In this document: positions 45,496-59,126 of the stretch, piece by piece | How the letters are laid out: each line of letters starts with the position of its first letter | How positions within the stretch are numbered: position 1 is the first letter of the stretch | Assembly (NCBI RefSeq): GCF_008831285.2 | Contig: NC_045138.2 | Coordinates: forward strand, 8,459,205 to 8,523,204 | Source of the DNA: Nymphaea colorata | Taxonomy: Eukaryota > Streptophyta > Magnoliopsida > Nymphaeales > Nymphaeaceae | Length of the DNA stretch: 64,000 nucleotides | Reading direction: 5' to 3' | The notes under the pieces: generated by a model | Told to the model about the DNA's origin: nothing | The model's database searches: none | The model's input: only the letters and a program-made list of their open reading frames with translations | Program-made: the position numbers and the translations under genes

Positions 45496-48400
45496 TGAGC
45501 CCACCACGATCAGACAGCCCTAGTGGACTTCCCTGCCTTGATATTTGTTGAAGATCCCTTTCAAGGAGGTGCCTCCTTCTCTCATCAATGCTGTCCGGTT
45601 GGGTGACTCTGGACAGCGAGACTCATTACATATATATTTTAAAAACAATTTTAATGTAATTAAAAAAAGAGTTAGGAAAAGATTGTGTTATTCTTTGGTA
45701 ATAAGTTCCTAGAAAAGGTTTTGTTCTTTTGAACGAGGAATGATGGAGGGAGAGACTTGGCAGTTGATGGATTTGGCCTATTTTTTCTCCTTTTTCAGGT
45801 TGAGTAAATTTAATAAATTTCATATATGGTTTTCTTAATGTAAGGAATCAATATTTGGACGTGCTTGTCTTAATATGCATTGTGTGTGGAACATGTGGAC
45901 TTTCTATATCTGTTTTTCTCTTTACGGCTTCATGGGTTATGCACCTGGCGATTGACGCAATTTTGTTTAGTTTTTTACACCTCAGTTTTTATTGGATCCA
46001 TCCTGAATCTGAATGGCTTACATCCATGGGGTGATAAAAAATATGTTTAAATGTTTGATATTAACAGGGACATATAAATATTTGATATTAATATGATGCA
46101 TTTGATACTAACAAGTAGCCTTTGATGTTAATGACGTTTCTTTGAAAGTACCCCTAACTAGTTAAAATAATCATGAAGGTAAAAGCAATTCAGCAACAAA
46201 GATATGAAATTTTAGTGTATTGTTATGAAAGCACACGTGAATCAATTAATTCATGGTTTTAGCATTTATTATTTTAAATGCATTTTTAAAGCTTGAAAAA
46301 GTAAGTGTTTTTTGTTGTACATTTAATGGCTGAAAATAAATTCATGAACTTTTTTGGCAGGAGGAATATATTATCATATTATTTAGAAGAAAGCCAAAGT
46401 TTCAATCCAACTTGTTGTCCCAATAAGGGACATAACCTGCTTTTGATGTTTCGGAGTACTGGCCCCATCATGTTTCAACTTATGTGCCAGTGGCACCCCT
46501 TTTTCAGCACAAGTGAGTTAAAGTACTCTGAATTTGAAATGGAAACTGGCCACAAAACTAGCTACTTATTAACCCATGCACTGACCGTTTATGAACTTTT
46601 TTATTAATCACAGTGTGATTTTATTGGTAACAAAACAATATCAGCCTGAGCTTAAGCCTACTTAATTGTGTTTGATAACGGAAATGAGGTCCAATTGATA
46701 GTCAAATGCAGGTTTGAAATGCAGATTAGGGTTTAAATTTGGAAGTAAAAGGAATTCTATTACGAATAGAGCAATTAAACAAAAAATGGTTCTTGAAAAC
46801 CGTGAGTAAATTCTAAGTTATAGCAAGTTAAATTCAAGTTTAAATTTAAAATTAACGTTAAATAAATCTAGCAGATTATGCTGAGTTGGACTTGGTAAAC
46901 CCTAGCTTCGATTGGATTCAGATCAATTAAGTGTACACGAAATTAATTATCTGAATTTGATTAGGTAGTCGATAAAAGGAAAAATCCAAACATCTGTCCA
47001 ATTTATTTCTAATTAACCCTTAAATATTTATCATGGAATTACATACAGGGCAGCACATGAGCTGAGTCTGAGCCAGGCCGGGGCAGCTCGAACTCAGTTG
47101 GACTCTTGACAGGCCCAGCTTCAGCATGAGTTTAGCTTAAGTCGAAGTTTTATAGCTCGAGCTCGACTCAATCAAGATTAAGTTGGCTCGAGTAAGCTTG
47201 AGCCAAGCCGATTATGAAAAGGTTAGGTGTGTTTTACACGATAACAGCCGTTGGCCCAAAACCCTTCTCGTTAATCCAGTCTGATAATGGCAATATGATC
47301 CAATAACTGGTCATACATTTGTTTCATATGCAGATTCATGTTCGGATTTGGAGTGTAATCAAATCCAGATTTGATCATAGTGACCAAGAGCGTGCCTTCT
47401 CAAAAAGACTCAAATCAGGACAAGAAGATATGTTCCAGATAAATGTTGGAAGATCAAATCAGGGTTCATGTCCAGCTAATTAGGGAAGATCATACTAAGT
47501 TGGTTTTGGTAAAGCATAGTTTAAGTCGAGCTTAACTTGGACAAGTTGGATTTGGATCCACTAAGTATGTACAAAATTAGATTGGTAGACCCAAGAAGGA
47601 GAGACATGTCCTTTGGATCCAGGACATGATCAAAGTCTAGATCAACTCATGCTGACCCAAAAATTACATGTTTATTGTGACACCCAGAGGGTGTTTGATT
47701 AACTTTGATCTAAAATCCTTGTGATTTGAGAATCGTGATTTTAAGATCAAACCCTCCCCACTTTGATCTTAAATATAACTGTAACCACTTTTTCAGTACA
47801 AAAAGACACACTAAGGATATTGATCTGAGATCCATTGTTTGATGAAACATGGATTTACCGTGGATGTGTTGCCATATCAGCAGAAGTATGCTACATCAGA
47901 TCCATGGATTTTTATATACAAAGTAATCAAACGGCTCCTCCACGATGCACTCCAGGCCTAACAATCGTCATAATCCAATACTACTGAGCTTTATCGCAAA
48001 GCTAAAATGTTGATCAAACAAGTATTGCAAAACTCGGGTGTAGAAACAATTTAAAGATTCAAAAAAATAACTTTTCAAAAAGGTTCCTGCATTTTTGAAA
48101 TTCAAATCCCATACATTTTTCTAAAAAACAAAAAAATTCCAGAAGTTTTCTTTGAATGCATCAAAATTCTCTCAAGTTCTTCTTGAAAAGCCTCAACCAA
48201 CATAGTTAGTAAGTGTCAAAAAACCATGCCATGCCAGCAATAAGGAGGACAAAACAAGGACCCCGATGTGGACCAAAAAGGGTGAAAACAGAAAAAACTT
48301 TTTTTGAATGATAAATTTATCCATGATAAACCAAAAGCAACCTGCCACCATTGTACCAAGTCGATCCGTGGACTTTCATTCTAATTTGGAACAAGGACTG

Positions 48401-51400
48401 CGTTGGATGGGCAATGGACCAGGTACCCGATGACTAGTTGGCATCCAGCCGAGTTTGGGTTGGTTATTTGAGACTCGGGTCGGCTCAACTAAAAAATTTG
48501 TCGGGCCAAGGCAGCCTGAGTTGGGTATTGAGAGCTCGGCCCTAGGGAATAATCATGAATATTTTTTATCATTTGCTCAATAAAGTAACAAGAAAAATCT
48601 GAAATTTTAAGTAGACAATACGATTCAAGTTAGCCAATAATGAATTCAATTGGAATATAATTAACTAACTAATCGCAGCCCATGACATTATGAAGCAAGA
48701 CTGCAAATAAAGTCATACAAGAATGCACATTTCTAAGTTGTAAACCTTAAATCAAAAGACGGGTTGCTAAATCCAATATGTGCATTCAAAGAGAAAACTC
48801 TCGAGCCCTCATAAAAATGAATGCATTCAACAAAGTGAGATTGACATTAGACTTGAAAATATGAAAAAATGATGTCCATGTGTTACATGCTAAATAATTG
48901 TGCAACCACTGACTGATAATAATACAGCAATATACAAGGACTCTGTTCTGTTGTAACAAAGAGGTGTGAGAAGAAAATACAAGACCATCAGCCATAAGCA
49001 ATCCATTTGTCAATAGAGCTTATTAAGTGCAGATCAACAATTAAGCATCATAATCAAATTTTACGAAAACATACTCACAAAAAAACGTCAAACAAATTAG
49101 GTATTGATTGTTTCATACCTTCCTAGATCAGATATCTATAGGAAATAAATATAAGACCCTAAATATCATTAAACAAAATTTTAGTTTAATATTGGGGAGA
49201 TGACTTCTGTTGCATAATAGACAGCTGGGACCTGATCAACTTAATTTTATAAATTCCGAAAATATTATTCAAATAATCAATAAAAAAATTGCTCAAAGTT
49301 AGTTGAAAACCTTCCGCTGCTTTGTTATCACTTTCTCCATTCTGACCTAAAGTGAAGTTGTTTCCTACTTTGTGAATCTATAATTGTATAAGATCTGCCA
49401 CCAGCCTTGATGTCACGACACAGAAATTCATGTTTCGCGATCTGTTGGTTGTTAGAAGTCAATAGTCACAAATAAAGTCTTAGAGTTTTAAATAGTGAGG
49501 TTTTTATCGGGTATATTATGGTGAGCTTGAAACAAAAAGAGAAAAATATGATAAATTTTTAAAAATTTTAAAAAACTAAAAATAAGGAAAAAATAAAATA
49601 AATGAGAAACTAATAACATAAAAATCAATAGATAAGTATAGTTGCAACAAATAAAAAATAAAAAATGAAAAAAAACTGTTTGACATTAAAAAAATTGAAA
49701 GAAATGAAAAATGTGAAAAAAATGTGTTAAAAAACGATTCTTTTCGTTTTTAATGTTTTTTTTCAAAAAAACACGTTTTGAAAGTTTTAAACAGTCATTT
49801 AATTTACCATGTTTTTTCACGTTTTTTTTTTTTCGGCCTACAGTTAGAATTAAGCTCAACTTACGAATGATGTGTGATATGCTTGTACAGACAAATATAT
49901 TGCGGCACATAAGTTTCAACTGATGTTGGATTCACCTACTCAAAACGAACTCTAACATGGAACCCCAAATAAGAAAGAATATTATTTTCATAAAATAGAT
50001 AACTAGAAGCAGGTTCACGAACACCATCAATGTCTACGGGAGCAGCCACAAACAATGAGATAATAAATATTGAATATTACTGAAGTAGTAGTCAACAGGG
50101 CAGGATCAATGGCGGAGACAGCACTAATTCAAAAAATTTTATATCTCCACAAGCGCCATTACATATGAACAACCATATATATACTTGAAGGATCTAATAT
50201 GAAAACATGGAACCAACCATGATATCACCTCAATGATCTCCGTATGACACAACATTTGAATGCAGAACACAAGAAGTAAATACAAATTTTTAGCAAAATT
50301 CAGAGAATGTTATAAGTTAGGCCCCAACATGAGACAGTGCCTTGGGGGCTAGAAATGAGAAATTACTTTTGATGGTGAAATATTGGTAAAGTTTTCCTCG
50401 CAAGGGAAAAAAACAAAATAAAAAAAAAAGACCCCTTATAAAAAGACAAAAGTACCCTCAAATAAAAAGGGGTTCCCGTATGGGCCACCTATACAACGTC
50501 CTGTCTCTTATTTCAACCGGCAGTAAAATCTTGGTCTTACTTTTGTCACAGTTGATAAACCTGTGAATTGAATTTAGGACTAGCTAGGTCATGGGTCCAT
50601 GAATCAACAGAACAGCTTTTAGTGAAAAGAGAGAGTATTAGGTTTGCTTTCAGAGCTGCGATGATGCATTTCTGCTATACTTTAACTTACATATCAGTTA
50701 ACGTCTCAAAAAATTGAAACTAGCCTATGAGCCGTTGTAAAGAAACAACCCCATAGGCAAAAATTTGAAAAAAAGACTAGTCACTTACGAGCCCTTGCAT
50801 AATGGATGAAGAAGTTGAGCATATCTATGAAATAACGTGTAAAGATCAAGTAAATACAACTAAAACGTAACCACGGTTTATGAATACAATTACAAAATAA
50901 TATCAACAGTAAAAGTTACATTAATTTACAACTAATTCGTTGGTGACTCGACAAATTGTCTAGTTGACTTGTCCAAGTGTGATCGAACGAGAAATAACGC
51001 ACATCCATACATTCATCCAAGTGGGTCTTGTACTTATGACGACCTGCAGGGCCGGCGAATGATAAGTCCCATCAGAGATGACATGCACTTTGTATATTTC
51101 CACAACGTATGAAAAAAATTAACAAGTATAGTGTGAATTTAAAGCAGATTTTGTCGTCTGGTAATTTTATTTAAAGTGGTTTGAACAATTTCAACAACGC
51201 TCTTAGCTGGCTGAATTGTCTCTTATATAAGAAGTAGCAGAAAATGAATAAACCCATTCATGACAAGTCTTAATTGAATTATACATATCTTACATGTTTT
51301 TATATGATCAAAATTTTGCTTATATGTCAAAAACATTTTTGTTTTAACAAAAGCTACATTTTCTTTGCAGCTATATATCAAACAAAGGCGTCAACTAAAC

Positions 51401-51433
51401 TTTTGTAACTTAAAAAAATGGTAGTTAAGGCGA

Positions 51434-51437
<4 letters not shown>

Positions 51438-51481
<44 letters not shown>
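51438..51481. repeat. (AT)n microsatellite
   Basis: About 42 bp of uninterrupted TA dinucleotides. Confidence 0.95.
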
Positions 51482-51837
51482 CTTAGTAGGAGAAAGTAAT
51501 ATTAAAAAAATTTACAGCTAGCATTTTGTACTTTTCAGGTTAGTAGATGTTTCACTCCAAATCCTTATTTGGTAGCCTTTATGAAAACAGTAGCTTTTAT
51601 TAAAGAGTCACTAAACAATTTTCTCTTTTTACATTATAAGTCAAAAGTAAGCTCTGAAAATTTGACCTTAAAAAGGGCGTACCAACGGTCCTTGACATTA
51701 ACCATTCATCTTTGCGATAATATCCATGATAATCTCGGATCGCTTTTAAAAAAAGCAACTGAGAACTCAAATGATCCACCCACGTTAATTTGGGCAACTG
51801 TTCTTTGTGAACTTGGTGTCCAAAGCATAATTTTACC

Positions 51838-51889
51838 TCTCTCCCTCTCTCTCTCTCTCTTTTGATGTTTGATGACGCCTTGTCACTGC

Positions 51890-51956
<67 letters not shown>

Positions 51957-51957
51957 A
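51838..51957. repeat. (CT)n microsatellites
   Basis: Two CT-rich blocks (51838-51862 and 51894-51957) separated by about 30 bp. Confidence 0.93.
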
Positions 51958-52454
51958 GCCCATTGTCTTCTCTTCATGGCTGTGGTCAAATACTATTAAA
52001 CCTCAGTCCATAACCTCTCTTCTTTATATGTTGTAGTTTTTATTTGTTGTTTCCCCATCTAATTCTCGTGAATGTGGCTCCATTTAATGAAGTTCTTTTC
52101 AAGTTTCTCTGTCCCACGAAGAATGAAACGGATTCAATAAAATAATTAGATGGCTTAAGAGTGCAGAAAAATAGGGGCTGAAAAGTACATGGCCAGAAGT
52201 TAATACAAAAAAAAAAGGAGAGAAGTTTTACTTTGAGATTTCTCTACTTAGTTTACAAACAAGCCCTAGACGCGTTAAGTAGAGAGAAAAAAAGATGGAT
52301 CTAGATCGACTTGTGTGAATTTGGATTGACATGGATCCATACATATTTACTTTTTTCAACATGAATCCTTACGTTTTGGATTTAATTATCTAAGGACAAA
52401 TATTCCAATAAAATAACAAAGCATACTCCAGCATAAAGTTCTAAATGCAAAATG

Positions 52455-52562
<108 letters not shown>

Positions 52563-52589
52563 TCGTGCGTGTTCCTTGCCATTCAAAAT

Positions 52590-52862
52590 CATACTTAAAA
52601 TTTGGCCGGCAGCCTGCCGGATCTCCGCTAGAAGAAGGAGAGGGCAGCTCCCGTCCCATCCTATCCCACTGCCGGCCTGACGGAGCCCCGACGGGCCAGG
52701 GAGCCTTTCCTGCACCCACAATGGGCGGCACCCATAGGTTGGAGGTTGTTGTGGAGCTGCCGGGTTTTTCCCTTCCTCCACCCACGGTGGATGGAGGGCC
52801 TGCCGGGCAGCGCTACTTGGCCGAGCTTCGTGCCCTCTGGCGACTGTAGAGGGAAGCTGCCG
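52590..52862. other. GC-rich island in AT-rich DNA
   Basis: About 270 bp rich in GCCGG/CTGCCGG motifs, bounded by a (CT)(TA)(GT) microsatellite on the left and GA and TA runs on the right. Open frames exist on both strands but run straight into the microsatellites and show no domain. The origin is unknown; an insertion is plausible. Confidence 0.5.
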
Positions 52863-52959
52863 GCGGTGAGAGAGAGAAAGAGGGGGGAGAGAGATAGAGG
52901 GAGGGAGGGGGTAATTATGGACCATCTGATTAGGTCGTGCACTTCAGATTTAATGTTTC

Positions 52960-52961
<2 letters not shown>

Positions 52962-53031
<70 letters not shown>

Positions 53032-53045
53032 GAGAGAGAGAGAGT
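52962..53045. repeat. (TA)n microsatellite with (GA)n tail
   Basis: About 62 bp of TA, then a short spacer and a GA run. Confidence 0.95.
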
Positions 53046-53198
53046 GACTGAGTGAGAGAGATGAACTGAAGCTCCGTATAGACGCTAATGCATAGGACAG
53101 GCATGATTAAACAGTAATTCAATGCATCAGACCATATACCATGAAAAGAGCCTTGGACTAAGACATCTACAATATATATATATATATGTAAAAGACAA

Positions 53199-53495
53199 TG
53201 TTTTTGTCCTACTCTTGATATAAAAGGTAATTCAAAAAATATTTTGAATCACTTTTCTTCCCTCTCTCTCTCTCTCTCTCTCAAAGGAGCAGGATGACGG
53301 CGTTTTCTCCTGCTCCTGATAACCAATGTTTTTGTCCTGTATAAGAGCTAACTCAAAAATTATTTTGAATCGCTTTTCTTTCTCTCTCTCAAAGGGGGCA
53401 GGGAGACCATGTTTTCTCCTACTCGTGATACAAGAGCTAATGCAATTAATATTTTGAACCACTTTTCTTCTTCTCTCTCTCTCTCTCTCTCTCTC
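53199..53495. repeat. Three-copy minisatellite with CT cores
   Basis: Units begin near 53199, 53322 and 53408. Each runs ATGTTTTxGTCCTxxT, then AxGAGCTAAxxCAA, ATTTTGAAxCxCTTTTCTT and a CT run. The copies differ by indels in the CT tract and in a TCTCCTxCTCxTGATA block. Confidence 0.75.
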
Positions 53496-54174
53496 CTTCG
53501 AAATAAAGAAGCGGAAGAAATGACTGGCAGAGGGTCCTACACTTAACCAAAAAATTCACCCGACTTGAACCTGACAGGTGATGGAATGAAGCATGCGTAG
53601 TGTGGGAGGGCCTGTGTTTTGCAAAAGCACCTTCCACACTCCCCCTTTTCATATTTCATCACAAACCGTTTGTGGGTTGATGACACCAATCATGCAATTA
53701 TAGTTAATTGGAGGTGAATCCCACACTTTCCCTGCCTTCTCTCACTTCTTTTAACTCCTCTCTACTTCAACGCCTTCCTCCCTCTGCTTTCCGCTCTTCT
53801 CTTTCACACCCAAAGCACTGTCTCATCTTTACTTCTTCCTTCTCCCCACAAGGTGTAGGCTCACTCTGTTCCTGTTTTCTTTCATGGTTTCCCTTCCTGT
53901 ACTACAGTCATGCTTTACATTTTGAGCGTTTTAGGACTAATCCAATTATGTTTTGTTTTACTGTAATCTTCTCAATCATTTCTTGTTAATGAATATTTTT
54001 TTCTCACGTTTTACATTTTGAATGTTCTAGGATTAATCCAACTATGTTTTGTTTTACTGTAATCTTTTCAACATTTTCGTGTTTAATGAGTCTTAATTTG
54101 CTTTTTTTTTTTTTTGTTTCGACATCCGGAGCACTAATAGGAAGGAAGCTGATCAGTCAGTGCCGTTCAGAGAG

Positions 54175-54836
54175 ATGGGGAGGCCTCCTTGCTGTGACAA
54201 ATCAAACGTGAAAAGAGGGCTGTGGACAGCTGAAGAGGATGCAAAGATTCTTGCTTACGTCTCTAGGCATGGGACGGGCAATTGGACCTCTGTTCCTAAG
54301 AGAGCAGGTTGAAGGAGGACCTCCTTCGTCATTAGATATGCTCAAATGTGTTCGAGTCCCACATTTTTTTTAAGCTAAGATCAGGTTTGATGTCACAGGG
54401 AAATCTCGGCCTTAAGAAGGAAATTTTTGTGTCCTATCAATTGATTGATGAAATTCCTTTGAAAAAAACTTCATGCTTATCCATCGAACCTCAATAATGG
54501 CAGGAAAAACTTCGTAAGATCTTCAAGGTTAAGAGTTCGATAAGCCCACGGAATCTATCTGGGTATAATGCAGTTGGATTAATCTGACTTCCGAGAAAAG
54601 CAAACTAAACTAAGAGCAGAGAAGGCAAATTAAAGCATATAAAAATTGGTGTTTTCATTGAAAAGCCAGTGGATTGATGTTCTTCTTGGCATGATGCTGT
54701 GACAGGGCTGAAGAGATGCGCAAAGAGCTGCAGGCTAAGATGGACAAATTATCTGAGGCCTGACCTTAAACACGAAAGGTTTACATCCGAGGAAGAGGAG
54801 CTCATTGTTAAGTTGCATGAAACTATAGGGAGCAGG

Positions 54837-54870
<34 letters not shown>

Positions 54871-56953
54871 TGTGTTATTTATTTTTATTTTTTGTCTCTG
54901 TTTAAATTGATTGTTTGTACTTTAATATTATTATTTATTACGTCAACTTGATCGATAAAGAACAAAATTTAATGGCTCAGGTCGTCCAGAAACGTCTGCC
55001 ATCCCATCAATTAAATTAGTATTAAATCTTTTCTTTTTCTTTCTCCTCTGAATTGTTGTCGCATTTAAGACCTCTCTTTTTCTCGCATTGAAAAGACATA
55101 TATATATCTCTCTCTCTGATTCTCGTCGCATTGAAGAGATGACTGATTGTCTGTTCTTTGGAATTATTGCTTCAAAATTGATCGGAGGGAAGTTTTTATG
55201 ACCCGAACGACTGAAAACAACTGCCTTTCGCAACTACATAGTCACCATTTTGGCATTAACTCTCTCTCTCTCGCTCTCACCTTCTTCTGGTCCAGTTTTA
55301 TCCAACTGCATAAGCAAGTGATGGAGCTTGCAACAAAGGTGCCAGTGACAGGCTAACGACAGTGACAATTGATCACCAAAAATCTACATGTAGACGTCCC
55401 ATTTTAATAATTTGATATGCAAAATGACCATGCACAGAAGAATCTAACGATTCGCGTTAAAAATTCTGGTTCAATTTTAGAGTCAAAATTGGTTTACTCA
55501 ACGATCATGTTATAAATTTTAGGCAATGTCCACTGGACTCCCTATGCGGGTCAACCCATTAGGAGATTGAGCTTTATTCTAAAATTATAAAAACTCTCTC
55601 AACACTTGTTTGATTTGCTGGAAAATTGATGATGGGTGGTAGTTTTAACTTTAATGCTTTTTTTTTTTATCAAAAGTTTTTTATTGATATATTGATACTT
55701 GATATTCAATTGTGTTGAAATGTGCAAATAAGAATAGCTTAATGGTCTTGTTTGTTATTACACGAGTAAATTATACAAGTAATCGACTCATTGTACAACT
55801 TTTCATGTTTGAATGACAAGTTATACATCAATTTTCTTCTAAGACAATAATTAACAAAGCCCAGCCCGAGTTATTGAGTTGACGCACGAATAGACAATGG
55901 ACTGGTGAGCCCAAGTCACCGGGCATCAAAACATTTGTTTCAAGCATTAAAATCTAGTGTGGTCTATTGCTTTCTTGTTCTAGTGATATACATTTGTGGT
56001 GCTTCCACATAGTCTTGCAAAACTGATTATTTTGTTGCAGGTGGTCTCTAATTGCAGCTCAATTGCCAGGTAGAACAGACAATGACGTGAAGAACTATTG
56101 GAACACCAAGCTAAAGAAGAAACTCTCTCAAATGGGGATTGATCATGTGACCCATAAACCCTTTTCCCAGATAATAGCAGATTATGCAACAATCGGCCTT
56201 ACCAAGCCACCTGCAAATGATCTCACCACCATTCACCCACAGAACCCTCCAATGAATAAAGCCTCAGCAACCTTCCCCACCAGCCAAGGCCTTGGAGATC
56301 CATTCATGACAGCAGGCCTGCAATCAACCCAGAACTTTCAAAGAACTCCTCAAGATGGCCACCTTCCTGACCAGTATCCATGGGACCTTCTTCATCAGCT
56401 GCAAGCAATGAAGCTCTTTGCACAAGCACCAGACTGTGACTCCACCCAGATTACTGCTCATGATATTCCTACTAGCAGCTGCACTGCAATGGCCTCAACT
56501 TCAGCTCACCTATCACAGTCCCATGTCCCTCAGTTGGATGATGCTTCTTCTTCGAACTGGACTGAGTTTCTTGTACAAGACGACGATGATCAGCTTCCCC
56601 TTCCAAGTGTTCTTCAGGAGTTTTCATCAATTGATCAGCAGGCGCAGTGCATGGACACAGGCTATGACCAACAACTGGATTGCCTGTTTGGATCTAACGA
56701 TCTAAATCTCACAAAGTGTGACTTTGGTGAAAGAGATGATTGCCTGGACAGCCAAGTCTTTCCTTTCATGGAGTTCCCTTGTAATGGCATCCAAGAGAAC
56801 TCCAGCCATGGCTCCACCGACTCTGTAGCGAATTGTTTCCTTGGGAATCTATTAATGGACGGGCTTCCGGATGATGGCAGCACTCTAATTTGGGACTTGC
56901 CGGAGTTTCTTGACAACCCAATGAAAGACTTGTTCAATAGAGGAGGTGCCTAG
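54175..56953 (+). CDS. TDF1-like (MYB35): R2R3-MYB transcription factor, TDF1/MYB35-like, 3 exons, 391 aa
   Basis: Exons are 54175-54307, 54706-54835 and 56041-56953, GT-AG, phases 1 and 2, as in most plant R2R3-MYBs. The product starts [20 protein letters not shown] and continues [17 protein letters not shown]. It then has [39 protein letters not shown] and [17 protein letters not shown]. This combination matches TDF1 (AtMYB35), a nuclear activator of tapetum development and pollen formation, better than MYB80. The C-terminal 200 residues are acidic and Ser/Asn-rich, with a [15 protein letters not shown] patch. The invariant G of RCGKSC is A here (codon GCA, 54720-54722). AATAAA follows at 57009-57014. 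Tapetum-specific expression is inferred from the family. In asparagus, TDF1 is Y-linked and takes part in sex determination. Confidence 0.93.
54308..54705 (+). other. MYB intron 1 (398 bp)
   Basis: The donor is GAGCAG|GTTGAAGG and the acceptor GTGACAG|GGCTG. It contains a GTTCGAGTCCC (B-box-like) followed by a T-run near 54352-54370, which could be a short SINE-like remnant; I could not confirm an A box. Confidence 0.6.
54836..56040 (+). other. MYB intron 2 (1.2 kb)
   Basis: The donor GCAG|GTATTCTC is followed at once by a (CT)n run (54840-54868). Another CT patch lies near 55110-55118. The acceptor is TTTTGTTGCAG|GTGG. Nothing else is recognisable. Confidence 0.75.
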
Positions 56954-57289
56954 ACATGAAAATTTGACTGTGTAGCTACATATATCACTAGAGCTTTATA
57001 AGTATTGAAATAAAAAGATCTTGATCCGATACCAAATGATGTAGAAGAACAAGCTAGATGCGTTCTGGCTTTTAGTTTTATAAGGAAGCTTTCCACTTTT
57101 CTTTATGCTTTCACCTCTTTGCTTTCTTTTTCTCCTTCAGTTTATGTTTCTAAACCGGTTCAAATAGGTTCGAAAAGTTAATGAGCTGAACAAAAGCCAA
57201 CTGTAGAGGGGACTAGCGTGTTAAAGAGGAGTTCGAACTACTCTTTAACATTTTATACCATCGGTTAGGAGACGAGACTGTTTCAAGCC

Positions 57290-58560
57290 ATATATATATA
57301 TATATACATATATATAATATGCTCTTTTAATTTGCCACATAAAAAAGTTGTTTTAACATTAAGTTGTTCTAATTTCATATCATACATGGCAATTAAAACA
57401 ATATAATACATGACATCTAAAACAAGTGGAGTACGTGTAAAATTATGTCTTCCAATAGAAAAAAATATTGTTAAAATCATTTCATTCTGCTGTAGCCCTT
57501 TACAACTAACTGCTTTATACCTCTAATCCTGAGGTACATTCCTTTTCCTTAAAGACTCACTTGAAACCAACAATTTTGTTGTCCTTAGGCAGTATTACAA
57601 GTTTCTATGTTTGATTCTTATGAAGAGATTCAATTTCTTTGTGCATGACAACCAACCACTTAGGAGAATGAGTACACTTCATTGCCTTTGAATATAATGA
57701 GGGCTTTTCATTAACAGTTGACTCTGTAACTGGCAAAAGCCTAAACAACTCTATCAACATATGCATACATTTGTGAAGGTTTAATATTTCTCATTGCCGG
57801 CATTTAACAATGTGGTGTTCCTTTGTTTGCTCATGATGTTGAGGGACTTAATCATGAATGATAAACTGCACTTAAGGTGCTTGTGAATGACTTGAGTTGA
57901 TCATGTGTTAGAAGTCTAACTTCAAAATTTATCATTTTTGCTCAACTGATTGTACATTGGACTTTCTCTGCATCATGCTCGGTAGAATATTTACTTTTTG
58001 GATATAATGAAGATGATTCATTAAAGATTACATCTCCATTGACAATAAGTTTGAGAGATTTGCAATCGTGACACCAAAGGCTATATCTATTTACTCTAAA
58101 TGCATAATCTAGAAAAATACACTTTTAGCTCTAGGCTCAAGTTTACCTTAATCAATATGAGCATATACAGGACAATCAAATATTCTTAAATTAAATAATA
58201 TGCTGGAGAACCAAGCCATACATCTTCAGATGTCTTGCATTTAATTGAAGCATTGGAAAACCAATTTATTGCATAGCAAGCCACACCAATTACATCTGCC
58301 TAAAACCAATGACATACAACATGTCTTTTCTAATAAAATTTTATTCATATGCTCAATAACCCCATTTTATTAGAGCGTTTTAATAATAGTGCACAACCTA
58401 TCAATGCACTCATCTTTGCAATATTGGGTAAATTCATTATTATAAAATTCAAGCTCATTGTCAATACAAAATGTTTAATCTGCTTTCCTTCTTATTTTTC
58501 AATTAAGGTCTTCCATATCTTAAAGGTCACAAATATCTCACTTTTTAATCTAACCCTTGA
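57290..58560 (-). pseudogene. Degenerate Ty1/copia integrase-to-RT remnant
   Basis: Minus-strand reading, with stops and frameshifts, follows a copia integrase: FKIWKTL, a decayed NGLEF-like block, NKMGLLSI for QNGLAERM, CYAINWFSNASIKCKTSEDV for the AYLINRSPS..FKTPEEVW region, then a K-L-E-P-R-A block. At 57283-57480 it becomes an RT block, AMYDMKLEQLNVKTTFLCGK. The order is integrase then RT in minus sense. Gag and LTRs are not seen. This old fragment lies about 340 bp downstream of the MYB stop codon, near its 3' end. Confidence 0.75.
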
Positions 58561-58689
58561 TCCAAGCCTTGGACATTGATTGGAACGCGTTCACGACCAA
58601 GCAGACCCAATCTGGGACTAAAACATGCCCTTGACCTATCAAATTGGACCATGACCCATTTTAACAAAAGGACCATTAACCCTTGAATA

Positions 58690-59115
58690 TGCATTTTAAG
58701 TTCTTTAAAAAAAAAATTGGGAGACCCTCATGAGGCGAAAGCCACCCCCATTGGCCCAAAATGAGCCAACAAGGGGGCATTTTGTCTCCTTTCATGCGGC
58801 CTGGTGCTCTGTCAGGCGCCCTAGTCGGGTAGCGTACGGCAGCACTAGGTGCTGTTGCGCTTGGCATTGGCGTGACAGTGCACAAGGCATTGTCACGCCT
58901 GCCACCCAGCGGTGCGGCCAATCACAGCCGCAGGCGCCTGACGCATGTCGAGACACAGTTTGTGCCCTGCGTACACTTTGTTTTGATTAAAAACCGTCCA
59001 TTTGGGGGCAGTTTTGCGTTTGTTGGGTGGGCACTAGCCCTGCCAACACCCCCAAATGGGTCTTTGTATGGTTACGGGCCAATCTCCTTTGGTCAAGGCT
59101 TATTAAAAAAATGAA
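58690..59115. other. GC-rich island, possibly an LTR or element end
   Basis: This patch has CATTGGCCCAAAATGAGCCA, CAGGCGCCTGACGCATG, CCATTTGGGGGCAG and CCAACACCCCCAAATGGG. The last two are inverted repeats about 70 bp apart (58988-59059). Open frames exist on both strands without domains. It is followed by a 70-bp tandem duplication. Origin unknown. Confidence 0.4.
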
Positions 59116-59126
59116 AATAATTAAAA

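Noticed and set aside
46305-46607. 100-codon plus-strand ORF in AT-rich DNA
   Set aside because: No domain, no splice context and AT-rich composition like its surroundings; consistent with chance.
54340-54370. Possible tRNA or SINE from GTTCGAGTCCC in MYB intron 1
   Set aside because: A B-box-like sequence is present, but I found no matching A box or cloverleaf.
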